Part shown: positions 21,839 to 33,475 of the stretch, piece by piece | How the letters are laid out: every line of letters begins with the position of its first letter | How positions within the stretch are numbered: the stretch's first letter is position 1 | Source of the DNA: Corylus avellana | Taxonomy: Eukaryota; Streptophyta; Magnoliopsida; Fagales; Betulaceae | Length of the DNA stretch: 64,000 nt | Direction of reading: 5' to 3' | Assembly (NCBI RefSeq): GCF_901000735.1 | Contig: NC_081543.1 | Location: 27,113,515 to 27,177,514 of the forward strand | Notes under the pieces: model-generated | The model's database searches: none | Seen by the model: only the letters and a program-made list of their open reading frames with translations | Told to the model about the DNA's origin: nothing | Translations under genes and position numbers: made by a program

Positions 21839-24012
21839 TGTTAGAGTATACCATGGAGTTCAAGAATAATAGTCACAGTATAAGACTATTATTGACTTAC
21901 AGTTGAAAAATATCACAGCTAACCAAGCTAGAGTAGAAGTCTATTTGTATTCAACATGATTATCTTATAAATAGGAGCATGTTATATTGTAAATATTACC
22001 CAGAGAAATAAGAGCTTGATCTTGTGGATGTAGGTCATAGACCGAACCACACATATCTCTGTGTCTTATTATTTCCGCATTATAAATTCACATTATAAAT
22101 TCTTTTATGGTATCAAAGCTATTGGCTTACGCCAGTATCCGATCCAGTGGTCCTGTGAATTTTTTCTTTTCTTTTTCTTTTCTTCGTTTTGGTTTATGTC
22201 AATATTCTGCAGATCTCCTCGCCATAGATCTTTGCATTGAATTTGACCCAAAAAAAAAAAAAAAATTGTTCCGTCAAATTCTAGTGGTTGTTGATGAAGT
22301 TTTCATCTAACACATAGGTCTTGGTACAATAGATCTCATAAGAAGCAGAACCACGTGATTCCTTGTTTTGTCATGCATCCGAGACAACATAGACACTGCA
22401 AATGAGCTGCTCCATCAAACCGTCTGTCGCGCCTCCGGTGATCTTCCTCCTACCTGCAGTGATCTCACCGCAGACAACCACGTTTCGCCGTCCCACCTGC
22501 GCCTAGGCCGGCCATCCATGGCCCATCTCAAGCAACATTTCTCCAGCCATCCACCAGTCCCTGTTTCTGTCGCTTCCTTCACTGCACCAAGTCATCGTCC
22601 TTCTAGCTTTCGCCGACGACCCACTGCGTGGGTAGCCTCCTCACCGTCACTGCAGCCGCGCCGCTCTCTTCCGGCACCCCGGCCCCAGAACTCCGCCACC
22701 TCTACGACGCCCAGACTCTACATCGTCACCGAACCTACAGCCACCGTCCTGACCGCGCATCTGCACCAATCTATGGTGCTCCAAGCCGTAGATCCGCTGA
22801 CTCCAGTAGCAGATCGTGTTTTCAGGAGTTTTCTTTTATGGTTCATTGAGAAGAAGACGCATGTTTGGCTACAGGTTTTGATTTACCCTTATTCGAGTAT
22901 GCAGCTATTCCTATTCTAGTTTAGGAATATGATATTTTGATTTAGTTGTTTGGAGTTTTGTTTGGTTACGGGATTAAAAAAAAAAAAATCAAAAGAGGCC
23001 AAAAATGCCTACAAAAGAGGCCAAAGATGCCCACTTCTTTTATCCTCCTTCGGACGTTCTCAGAGTACCTTGTGCCGGCGTCCTTTCCTCCATTCCCGGA
23101 CTACCTTGTGCCGGCGTCCTTTCCTCCATCAAGAGAGTTTATTACAAAAAAAAAAAAAAAAAAAAAAATCAAAAGAGGCCAAAAATGCCTACAAAAGAGG
23201 CCAAAGATGCCCACTTCTTTTATCCTCCTTCGGACGTTCCCGGAGTACCTTGTGCTGGCGTCCTTTCCTCCATTCCCGGAATACCTTGTGCCGGCGTCCT
23301 TTCCTCTATCGAGAGAGTTTATTACAAAAAAAAAAAAAAGAGAGAGAGAGAGGAGAAAACCGAGAAATATATATATATATATTTGCCCTTTGTTGGCATA
23401 GTTATTTGGTCTTTTGTTGGTCATTTGTTGACCTAGACCTACTTTTGGCCCTTTGTTGGCCCGATTCTCTTGGCCTTTGTGGTATTGTTTAAAACCCAAG
23501 CCCATTTTAACCCACAGTTGGCTCATACCGGCCATAGTAGCCGATGCCAGCCACAGTTGCCGAAGTTCAAATTCAAGAGCAGCCGATGTTTCAAATCCGG
23601 CGCCGTCAACTCCACTCAACTACCTCGGCCGCCACCAACTCCAACGAGTTTTCGGTGACCATCTCAGCTTCCATTGCCTTGCCGACCAAAGAGCAAACTC
23701 AAGTTTTCACAAGTTTACACCTTGAGTTTGAGGGGGAATGTTAGAGTATACCCTTGAGTTCAAGAATAATAGTCACAGTATAAGACTATTATTGACTTAC
23801 AGTTGAAAAATATCACAGCTAACCAAGCTAGAGTAGAAGTCTATTTGTATTCAACATGATTATCTTATAAATAGGAGCATGTTATATTGTAAATATTACC
23901 CAGAGAAATAAGAGCTTAATGCAGCCTTAGGGCTTGATCTTGTGGATGTAGGTCATAGACCGAACCACACATATCTCTATGTCTTATTATTTCCGCATTA
24001 TAAATTCTTTTA
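21839..24012 (+). mobile_element. Non-autonomous LTR retrotransposon in intron 8 of GCL copy 2
   Basis: 5' LTR 21839-22107 (269 bp) and 3' LTR 23739-24012 (274 bp), both starting TGTTAGAGTATACC. A Met-tRNA-type primer site (TGGTATCAAAGC) starts at 22108, and the polypurine tract GAGTTTGAGGGGGAA ends at 23738. A 5-bp target duplication TTATA flanks it (21834-21838 and 24013-24017), and copy 1 shows the empty site. The 1.6 kb interior has no gag or pol that I can recognise, so it depends on another element. LTRs differ by a small indel and a few substitutions, implying moderate age. Confidence 0.88.
22980..23335. repeat. ~180 bp tandem duplication in the retrotransposon interior
   Basis: Two copies (about 22986-23167 and 23168-23335) each begin with an A run and TCAAAAGAGGCCAAAAATGC and contain two CCTTGTGCCGGCGTCC words and GAGAGTTTATTAC. 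Long open frames here come from the repeat and are not supported as genes. Confidence 0.85.
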
Positions 24013-25612
24013 TTATATAGTTTCTACCTATTTGTTATCGCATCAGTATTGAGAAAATTTTGTGGTTCTACTTAAAGGAAAGTTCTTTTTTATTAGATCG
24101 AGTTTTATTTGTAAGTAAAATTGATTTTGTTTATGCTTAACTTTTGGTGTAGGTTTGATCGGTACGTTGATTATGCTCTTGACGTTTCAATGCTTTACAT
24201 TTTTACAGGAAAAAGAAATATATATATTGACTGTGCTGGAATGTCATTCCGGGTTTCCATCTATCCTTTCTAGTCTGTTGAAATAAGGCTTTCATCTGTA
24301 GCCATATATATATATATATATATGTTCTTCTTTTATCTCGTTTATTAAATCTAGAGAATACTTTCATCTGAAGCTAGTAATTAATTAAGTCGAGAAATAA
24401 TGTTTGTTTTACAGGATTTTATGGCAGGAAAACTCTCTTGTCTACCGGGTGAATTGCCAACCATCAATGATTGGGGGAATCATTTGGCAACATTATATCC
24501 TGAGGTGATCAAGTCTCTGAATTTTCAAATTTGCCTAATTTTTGTGCCTAACTTGAGCTGTAAGTTATCTTTGTTCAGGTTCGGATGAAGACATACTTAG
24601 AGATGAGGGGTGCTGATGCAGGGCCTCTAGCAATGTTATTGGCTTTGCCAGCATTTTGGGTAATGCCCTATATATATATGATCTGCTAATACATATATAA
24701 TCACCCATCTACTTGTACATTAATTAATTATACTAATGTTAGGTAGGTTATTGGCTTTGCCAGCATTTTTTTTATCAACTTTCTCATTCTCATTTTCTTC
24801 TAAATGTCAGGTAGGTTTACTATATGATGAGGTTTCACTTCAAAATGTTCTACACTTGATAGCTGATTGGACCACCGAAGAACGAGAGATGTTGAGGAAT
24901 AAGGTAATACAAATATGAGACAATAACCAACTTAAATGATGATCATCAACATGGCTAACATAACTGCAAAATTCTGTTTAATAGGTCCCTAAGATTGGTC
25001 TAAAAACACCACTTCGGGATGGATTGCTAAGCCATGTTGCTGAAGATGTTGTCAAGTGGGCGAAGGTGTATAACTTTGGCATGATGGATTTTGTTTTTGT
25101 CTCTGCTGTTATCACTCAAGGCATTATATATATATATAAACCTATATATTCTTCTGCAGGATGGCTTGGAAAGAAGAGGCTTTGAAGAATCAGGGTTCCT
25201 TGATGAGGTGGCCGAGGTGGTAAAAACAGGTGGGAAAACAAAGAGAAATATTATTTTTTTCATCTCTCATCCATTTCCGGCCATCTATATTTTTCAAATC
25301 CACCATTGAGTAATGTGGGTTCTAAAGATTCAATGGTGGATTATAGGAGATCAATGGAGGAGTACTATATTAAATTACCAATTGTATCAAATTTTAAGTG
25401 GTTAGAAAATACTAATTTTAGTCATTTAACTAAATTCTAACAACATTTGCATTGTTGTTTTAATGATGATTTTGTCATGTGTTCATGTTGGATGGTGATC
25501 ATCATTCATCCAATGCATGGCAGGTGTGACACCTGCTGAGAAGCTTTTGGAGATGCACCAAGGGAAGTGGGGACAATGTGTGGATCCTGTCTTTCATGAG
25601 CTACTCTATTGA

Positions 25613-26118
25613 TCAACTCAATAATTAGGTTCACCAACATCCTTGGGTGCATGTACTCCTAGTTGTTCCTGTTCTATAGCTATACATGTCCAAATTTATG
25701 GTCGTGTTCTTTCTTTGGCCTTTGTTGGCCCTTCCTTAAACACTTCTTGCTTCTTTGGTTGCAATCCAAAAAAATAAATCGTGTTGTATATGAATAAGAT
25801 CATTAATAAAGAAAAAAGGAATATAAGATTAAACTTTGTTCAGCTTATACTAGTTGATCTTTGTAACCTATATCGGGTACACTAATTTAGGACTTCAATA
25901 ATACAAATAGTAATGGTTTTTTTTTTTTTTTGGCGCGAGGGGGTGTGGGGCGAGGTGGGACTCAAAAAGACAATGTCAGGGCCGAAAATTAGCTTTGTCC
26001 GATTATAAATATAAATATAAATTGAAGTTAAGGTAGAGATTTGCTGGACGTGACTTGAACATCAAGTCAGAGCGGCCCACAAGTTCTCTTTTCCAATTTG
26101 GCTTTGGACTGCTCTTAA
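25613..26118. other. 3' flank of GCL copy 2, then repeat-poor intergenic DNA
   Basis: The first ~190 bases match the 3' flank of copy 1 (AATAAATCGTGTTGTAT near 25775). Beyond that I see no gene. Confidence 0.5.
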
Positions 26119-26405
26119 GGGCTCATTTGGTTTGCGGATTGGGTTTTCTTTTTATTTTTATTTATTTTTTTTTTTTGAAATATATATATAAGGATTAAAA
26201 CTTAAAAAAAAAAAATAGTTTTTAGAAAAAGTTGTCAATTCCTTCCGGAATAGCTATTCTCTTATTACTATTCTTGTATATAAGGGATTAGTGATTCTTA
26301 CAGGAATAATTATTCATAGGAATAAATCCTTACCAAACAAAAGATTGACTATTCCATAGAAATAGCCATTCTATTCCAAGGGTCTATTCCACAAACCAAA
26401 CCGGC
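26119..26405. mobile_element. Foldback MITE
   Basis: GGGCTCATTTGGTTTGCGGA at the left faces TCCACAAACCAAACCGGCCC at the right, and the interior pairs as well (GGAATAGCTATTC against GAAATAGCCATTC). The GGG...GTTTGG start is typical of hAT or PIF-derived MITEs. I did not find a clear target duplication. Confidence 0.55.
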
Positions 26406-28669
26406 CCACAAGTGTATCAGATTTTTTCGAATACATGTTAACCAAATTGAAGACACTAAAAAATAACATGTTTTGGCCTTTGGAGGTGCCACGCAGGCTT
26501 TTTTGGAGAAGCCTTTTCTTTTCTTCAAAGAAGATTTTCTTTTGTGTGGTGGCCGGTAAGATTTGAATGTATTTGAACTTTAAGATTTAAGTTTTTTTTT
26601 CTTCACTATTTTGTATTCCATCTTTAATAGTGAATTTATTTTTGCACGATCGTCTCCACTTAAAGAACGTATCTCACATTGCGGGAACTACTTACATTTT
26701 GGTGTTCTATGATTTTTTGTCTTACCCAAATTGTGATCTTTGCACAACATTAACAATGTCAAAGCAGCAGGATTTTATATCTAACTGATTTATTAGATAG
26801 TCCTCACACATGCATTTTCAATTAAAATTTACAAATAACAAGCACAAGTGTAGGCTCATTCTACTAATATTAGGGTGATATGACAATGGGGCTTCTCACT
26901 GTATGATTTCTATTTTCTTCAACCCAGACAAGTTCTCCAAATGAAACCTCTCTTTTGACATTCCCTCCATAAGTTATAGTTACTGTATATGACTGCTTCT
27001 CATACTTCCTTCCAAAGATCAATGTCTTTGGTGAAACCATCACTGTTGACCCTGTTGGTGATGTCACCGTTGCCTTGTAAGTCACGGCACCTTCTCCAAC
27101 ATTAGTTACTGTTCTTTGAAATTTTTGAACAGTTGATTCTCTTAAAACAAACGCTGGATAGTTGAAATCAGAAGATGGAATTGAGCAATTATAATTTTTT
27201 GACCCTGTAAAGCTCTCAATTTGCTTCTCAGTAAAGTTCATAGAGCACAAGAGATTCACATAATCTTGTGGAGTTGCATTGTAAATTAAACCTGGGTCAA
27301 GTGCTTGATTTGGGCGAATCTGACCAGCTCCCATGACAAAGGGTGAAGCAATTGAGTTATTCATGTTATCCTTAATTGGGCTATGAGTATTATCATATGG
27401 GTCTGCAATTGTCATAATGGCAGATCTAATGGCGGTAGGACTCCATTGTGGGTGTGCTCCTTTTAGAAGTGCAGCTACTCCAGCAGCATGCGGGCAAGCT
27501 ATCGACGTCCCAGACAAAATGTTGTGATGTGTCCGTAAGCCTCTCTGGCCTCTACTAATTTTTCTATTTGGGGGCCATGCAGCCAATACTAGTGAGCCAG
27601 CTGGTGCCATTACATCCGGTTTCAAGATAGCTGAAAAATTCGATAAAATTGGAATGATACAGAGAAGCTTAGCATAACCTGATCTGTGCCAGGATGAAAC
27701 GCATAAATCGATAAGTAGCCCAAATTTTATTCATAAAAAATAAAAAATTAAAACGAAAGAAAAGCAAGATACCTGGAAATTGTGAAGGACCTCTTAATGC
27801 ACTAGCAGCTACAGCTGGTGTAGGCTTTATCCCCTAGAATGGTTTGGAAGAATGTCATGTTAGCCAAAGGCGTCTGAGTGGATTCTATGAATTCGAGTAA
27901 TTCCACTGCGTCAATTGATGTGATTAGCATACAGGGACAGGGTGTGTCAGATATAGATTCTATTTCAGATGAAATTGAATTATTCACAATAAATACAGCT
28001 CCTAGTGGATTTGACCAAACGATATTTTCAATTTGTTTTGAAATAGGAAGATATCCATTGCAAATAATTATGCCATAAGGGATGTCTGACAACACCTTTG
28101 TCACACATCATTCGACTCTTGTCATAAACCAATGGGAGTGTTGAAATAATGATTATGGGGGAATATAAGCGGAAGCAATATAGAAAATAAACATAAAGAA
28201 CTTACGGGTGGTTCGGTGTTAGACACCTACGTCCACCACTCGGAATATCCCTAAGAGTTACATTGTGCTCATTAACTTGATTTGTTTACAATACAAAGGT
28301 CCCTATTTATAGGGTAATGTCTAAATACAAGTTTGGTAATCAAATCCCCTTGATTTGATTACAATCCCAATATATGATTACAATCAACCCATAAATAGAG
28401 AATATTTCAATATCAGCATAATTATGGAATATATGGAAAATATAATATATTTTCCATATATTCTACCATTCCCCCTCAAACTCAAGGTAGAATATTCTAG
28501 AACTTTGAGTTTGAAATTCGAAAACAATGATGAAGGTGGTGGCGGAGGCCGAGAACAAGCCGTAGATGGTGGCGACTGCTGGAGGAGATAGAGGCTGGCA
28601 GGCGGCCAGTGACGGCGGCAAGTGGTTGGTGAATGCAGATTCAAAAAGGGCCAACAATTGGCCAAACTC

Positions 28670-28925
28670 CAAAAAGGGCCGACAACGGGCCAAGCTGACA
28701 ACGAGCCAAACTTCAAAAGGGGCCGACAACGGGCCAGGGCTGACAATGAGCCAAAAATAAAAAAGGGGCCGACAACGGGCTAAGGCTGACAACGAGCCAA
28801 AAATAAAAAAGGGCCGACAACGGGTCAAGGCTGACAACGAGCCAAAAATAAAAAGGGGCCGACTACGGGTCAGGGCTGACTATGAGCCAAAAATAAAAGG
28901 GGCCAACTTGGACCAAAAATAAAAA
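28670..28925. repeat. ~57 bp minisatellite in the retrotransposon interior
   Basis: About five imperfect units built on GGCCGACAACGGGCCA, GGCTGACAACGAGCCA and AAAATAAAAA. The GGCC-word composition resembles the interiors of the elements at 21839 and 50049. Confidence 0.8.
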
Positions 28926-28997
28926 GAAAATGAGCCCACTTGGGCGGTTATCAGATCGGCGCACCAAATCTGACCGGCACATTACACGCATGATGTG

Positions 28998-29217
28998 TCC
29001 ACTTGGACTGCTTTTTCTTCCTTCGCCTTTTTTTTTTTTTTTTTTTACTTGGCTGACACCTTCTCTTTTCTCCCTTTTCTTTTCTTTCTTTTCTCTCTCC
29101 TCACTCCACGCCACATGCAGCACCTGTTTTTTTTTTTTTTTTTTTTGTTCACTTGGCTGACACCATCTCTTTTCTTCCTTTTCTTTTCTTTCTTTTCTCT
29201 CTCCTCACTCCACGCCA
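28998..29217. repeat. ~105 bp tandem duplication with T and pyrimidine tracts
   Basis: Two copies of ACTTGGCTGACACC followed by TTCTTTTCTCTCTCCTCACT and CCACGCCA, separated by T runs. Open frames here are low-complexity. Confidence 0.8.
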
Positions 29218-31137
29218 ATGACTTATCGTGCGGTGCGGCAAGGTGGGTCCGGCAAAGGCAGGACGGCGGGGCATGGGTTGCGAACGGCTTTGATGAGCGG
29301 CGCGTTATGGACGATGGGATGCCGTCATTGGAAACTGGAGGGATTGGACGGTGGACTGCCGTTGTCGGAAACTGGAGGATCCGGTTGACTGCACTTGAAG
29401 TCTGACGACTGCTGGAACTGGTTTTCACTTCCATACTATCGTGGATCTACAATGACGAGTCAGACAAACAACCGCACAAAATCCCAATCTTTGAACACAC
29501 TTTTTTTTAAAAAAAAAACATAATCTCAAATGGGAATAGAGAACAGAAACAAATGTTTAGTGACCGTGATTGAAAAACAATTCCAAAACAAAACAAAAGG
29601 AACAAAATTAAAATTGCAATCTAGGATTCAAACACGGGTGTTAGCCGAAAGGCTCTGATACCATGTTGAAATAATGATTATGGGGGAATATAAGCGAAAG
29701 CAATATAGAAAATAAACACAAAGAACTTACGGGTGGTACGTCCACCACTCGGAATATCCCTAAGGATTACATTGTGCTCATTAACTTGATTTGTTTACAA
29801 TACAAAGGTCCTTATTTATAGGATAATGTCTAAATACAAGTTTGGTAATCAAATCCCCTTGATTTGATTACAATCCCAATATATGATTACAATCAACCTA
29901 TAAATAGAGAATATTTCAATATCAGCATAATTATGGAATATATGGAAAATATAATATATTTTCCATATATTCTAACAGGGAGATTTTGTCTTGATGCATT
30001 GCCAAAGAAAATGGTCCATCCAGTAATGGCCAACCCATTTTCAAGAGCCAAAGTCCCAGCATACCAACGATCAATGGTTCCTGCCGTGGCGGTTAAGACC
30101 CATGGGTAATCATTGCTTATGATTTGATTACCTGAGCTTCTATAATTTCCAGCTGAATTTGAAACCAGCACTCCTTTCTCCATAGCACCAAATGAAGCTC
30201 TTGCTAAAGGATCCTTATGTAGTGGCTTTTTCTTTGGATTATCCATAGACATGGAAATTACATCAACGCCATCAGAAATGGCTTGTTTCATAGCAGCAAC
30301 TGCATCAGAGGTGTATGTTCCCTCGTCCCAAGAAACCTTGTAAATGGCTAGCCTAGCCCGTGGTGCAACACCTTTTGCTACTCCAGAAGCATACCCAAAA
30401 AAAGTAGCACCATTTACATAATTTCCTGCAACAATGGAGGCAGTATAGGTCCCATGCCCACTAGTATCCCTAGCAGAATTCATGCTAATAGTGATGTTGG
30501 GATTTGTAGAAATTACACCCTTATTGAAGTACCTGGCTCCAATGACCTTTGCATTACATGAGGAGGAGTTGAAGTTTTGTCCTACCTCACATGTTCCATT
30601 CCACTTTTCTGGAAGTTTTTTAGGCATTCCTTTGTCGTTGAAGCTCTCACTCTCAGGCCACACCCCAGAGTCGATGACACCAACGATGACATCTTCGCCA
30701 TATTTCGAAGTCGGCCATAGGCCTGTGGAAGGATTGAGGGAGAGGAACTCAGGTGTGTAAGTGGTATCAAGTGTGAGAATGCTATCTCTATAAGCTGAGA
30801 TGAACCCCAATGATTTTCTTAAAGCCTCTAGTTCATGTGAAGAGAGGAGAGCACAAAAACCACTAAAAGCATGATCATAAGTATATATAATTAGTGATGG
30901 TGAGGATTGGTAATTATGGAATGAGGCAGGATTTGTATACTTGAGAGAATCAATGATGGAGGAGTACCAATTGTGATGATTAGTGAAGACTTTAGGCATG
31001 AGGGATGTGTCCATGTGGACAATATATGTAGTTCTTTTCAATGAGATTGATTTAACATGTAAAGTTAGAAACAAAAACACAAGCAAGAATAAGTATGGAA
31101 GAGGAACCCCTAACCCCATTTTTGTTTTAATGACCAA

Positions 31138-31620
31138 AAATGTAGCTTAGATTTATTAATTATATAGATGATGCATCTATTTATTACGAAATATTGTAAG
31201 GCTACCTTTATTTAAATGTTTAACTAATTAAGTCTCTAATTGGTTATTTACAACTACATGTACTGTTAAGTTAAACTAATATTGATTACAAAACAAGTTT
31301 TCTTTTCATATGATTAGAAGGTTAATTAGACTCTTCAGATGTTAGAAACACACACTTGAATTGCATCTATTCATGGCAAGAGGGGACAAAGAAAATTTAT
31401 AACTAATGTGAGATCGATTTGTACCGTGATACAATTCATTTTTCTTAAGAGATTGTCTCTAACTTAATTTATGATTTTATATAACTTGTTATGCTATATA
31501 GCAATCCACCATTTTAGCATAACAATATACTTTTTACAAGCCTAACATACCAGACAGCCCCATTCATTTTATTTCAAAAAATTAATTTGCCAATGGCCTT
31601 CCATCTTATAAGATAAATAA
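31138..31620. other. Upstream region of the subtilase, no gene seen
   Basis: AT-rich, no coding support. It should contain the former subtilase promoter. Confidence 0.35.
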
Positions 31621-31880
31621 CACTACAAATTCAAAATGGATTTTTTTCTTGACAGACAGTTTTTGACGTGTTAGGTGGTCTGACACGTCACTAAAATTTA
31701 CTGATGGGTCATTATTGACGTGTGTCGGGCGTTAAAATTATGGGTGTCAAAAACAATGATTTTTTGACGTGTTACTTTTAACACGTCAATAATTTTTTAC
31801 GTGTCAAAAAGTGACACGTCAAAAAAAATTTATAACGTGTCAAATTGTCACGTCAACAAATTTTTTGACGTATCATATTT
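31621..31880 (+). mobile_element. CACTA (EnSpm) transposon terminus
   Basis: Starts CACTACAAATTC after a TAA, then shows many direct and inverted copies of GACGTGT/ACACGTCA (about ten in 230 bp). These are the subterminal transposase-binding repeats typical of plant CACTA elements. No matching 3' terminus or transposase is visible, so it is a truncated end or a very small derivative. Confidence 0.6.
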
Positions 31881-31899
31881 AACACAGAACCTTTGACTC

Positions 31900-33020
31900 T
31901 GATACCGTCTTAAATTACCAGTTATCCCACAAACTTAAGCTGATTGAAAATTGTAAATTTAATCACTTAATCATTAGTTTAACACTAAAAACTTCATGTT
32001 TATGAATAAGCATATGGATAAAATCTCAGAACCAAGAATAAAAAGAAAGAGGGATATGGGATCTCCCCACTTGGGGGTGAATTTGACAAATGGGGATCTA
32101 TCAAGAACAATAGAATATATAGAACACTGTGGAATGACATGCGTGCGTTTATTGAATTATTTGGATGGGCACTGGAAAAATGTCCATTGTCTTTGTCATG
32201 GAAAAGTAATGTGGCCAAGAAAACCTGAAGATGATTGCAATTTAGGTAGTATTGATTTATATTAATGACATTTTATTTAATTAATTAATTAAGTAAAATA
32301 TCATTATTATAGCAACGTTATATAGGAGTACTATGACTCATTCCACTATAAGCATTTCACTTATGCATTACACGTGGCATGTTTATGATCCTTCAAGAAT
32401 CAATAACTTTTCAAGTCACTCTATGCTTCTTTTAATTTTTTACTTTATTTTATGATAAAGAAAAAAAAAAAAAAAAAACCTAAGGATCAATGTGTGGGTT
32501 AATTAGTACTTTCGAATCATTAATTTTTTTACTCATAACTTGTTTGTTTATGTTAGAATATTAATTATACAATTAAATCAACTATTTCTTATATATGTGT
32601 CGAAGTTATGGGGATACACAATGACTTAACATGGTGTCAGAACAAAGGTCATAATTTTGAACCCCACCTCCGTACGTAGTATTAGAACATGTCTTTAATT
32701 AATTCAAACGTTAACTTCGTCACCACTTTTCATTTTAATTAAATATTTCACATGTTAAATCTCAATTATTACACGAGAGTTTGAGACAATCGACATATGA
32801 GAAGGAATGTTTACATCTTGAAAAAATAATTAAAACAACAATTTCCTATTAATTTCATTAAGCTTTTGGAAAAAGTGATGATTTAACATAGTATTTTAAC
32901 AAATGTCCTAAATTCGAATATTGTCTTAGTAATTTACCTATCATTCAATTTAATTGAATATTTCACGTGTTAAGCCTCACTCAATAGAGAGTTTAAGCCC
33001 ACACGTCACTTCTTGGGCTT
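31900..33020. mobile_element. TRIM-like relics and AT-rich intergenic DNA
   Basis: 31901-31913 is a Met-tRNA primer site on the minus strand (GACTCTGATACC), followed by an LTR-like stretch to about 31985 (TTAAATTACCAG...TTAATCATTAGTTTAACAC). 32629-32810 has a plus-strand primer site (CATGGTGTCAGAAC) and the short TRIM interior; 32880-33010 is another degraded interior. All match the better preserved TRIM at 49766. No genes are visible. Confidence 0.5.
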
Positions 33021-33245
33021 AATTTAATAGAAAGTTTGAACCTAAATATAAAGAAAAGTATTAAAATATCCTACTAACTTAACCTTTTAAGATAAACAAT
33101 GATTTAAAGTCTGAATAGAATACTTATCGAATTCTAGCCTTTTTTTTAGCCCCAAGAGCCCGTTGTTATGACCAAACAATCAAAGGACAGAATGGATTGA
33201 AGGTTGGATTGTAAATATAATAGAATTTTCTCTTATTTGTTTAAT

Positions 33246-33475
33246 GGGAAATTATATATAAAATCCTTAGGTAAACGCGCTTTTTTTAAAAACTCCCTGG
33301 GTATTTTTTTTCGGAAATTTAGTCCCTGGGTAACTCGAAACTATAAGAAAACTCCCTACCGTCAATTTTTGTTGACTTCCGTTAGCCTACTCAAAACTCA
33401 CCGTTTTATCTGATTAAAATATTATTTTTTTTTATTAATTTAATTTTAAAAATTCAATCTTAAAAAAAAAACCCC
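33246..33475 (+). repeat. Left terminal inverted repeat
   Basis: About 230 bp containing CTTAGGTAAACGCGC, ACTCCCTGGGTA, CTCCCTACCGTCAATTTTTG and ACTCACCGTTTTATCTGA. It pairs with 45210-45432 and matches the TIRs at 52323-52552 and 53400-53598. Confidence 0.85.

Larger units (their letters stand above)
18150..25612 (+). pseudogene. Glutamate-cysteine ligase, copy 2 (full length, decayed)
   Basis: All 15 coding exons of plant GSH1 can be placed: 18150-18415 (short transit peptide, then [20 protein letters not shown]), 18503-18656 ([10 protein letters not shown]), 18787-18898 ([14 protein letters not shown]), 19413-19505, 19638-19721, 19846-19914, 20008-20078, 20170-20236, 24153-24252, 24415-24504, 24579-24659, 24811-24903, 24985-25065, 25160-25229, 25524-25612. 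Damage: a TA expansion makes exon 3 four bases too long; the donor after exon 7 reads AT instead of GT; exon 8 has two single-base losses. Exon 9 is six bases longer than in copy 1. Residues aligning with Arabidopsis C186 and C406 are Tyr and Leu, so the CC1 disulfide is impossible. The PWRRL motif reads PLAML, as in copy 1. The 3' half is close to copy 1, introns included. Confidence 0.85.
28139..29977 (-). mobile_element. Non-autonomous LTR retrotransposon inside the subtilase exon
   Basis: LTRs 28139-28468 (330 bp) and 29664-29977 (314 bp) start TGTTGAAATAATG and end CTA(C/A)CA. Primer site on the minus strand (ATGGTATCAGAGCC, 29651-29664); polypurine tract on the minus strand next to 28468 (TTGAGTTTGAGGGGGAATGG). 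Perfect 5-bp duplication GGGAG at 28134-28138 and 29978-29982. The right LTR lacks a short GGTTCGGTGTTAGACACC-region phrase present in the left. The interior (1.2 kb) has no gag or pol. Confidence 0.9.
26870..31119 (-). pseudogene. Subtilisin-like serine protease (SBT), interrupted
   Basis: Reads from ATG at 31119: signal peptide (hydrophobic PYLFLLVFLFLTL), I9 propeptide (TYIVHMD...), catalytic Asp about residue 150 in VIVGVIDSGVWPES, catalytic His about 222 in SGHGTYTAS, oxyanion Asn about 325 in VSNSAGN. An LTR retrotransposon then splits the exon (28139-29977). The gene resumes at 28133 with a PA-like region, has a phase-1 intron (27633-27772), then the catalytic Ser in LSGTSIACPHAAG and the fibronectin-like C-terminus to the stop at 26870. 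Two further one-base insertions break the frame, in the A run near 28097 and the G run near 27832. Such enzymes are secreted to the cell wall. This copy cannot make a full protease; a related relic lies at 47987. Confidence 0.9.

Noticed and set aside
22368..22919. 183-codon open frame, Pro/Ser/Thr-rich
   Set aside because: Lies between LTRs and has no gag or other domain. Overlapping open frames in other phases suggest GC-rich non-coding interior.
22950..23619. Several 140-180 codon frames on both strands
   Set aside because: They span the tandem repeat and A runs. Frames open on both strands at once are repeat artefacts.
28463..29434. Open frames of 60-136 codons on both strands
   Set aside because: They are the minisatellite and pyrimidine repeats of the retrotransposon inside the subtilase.
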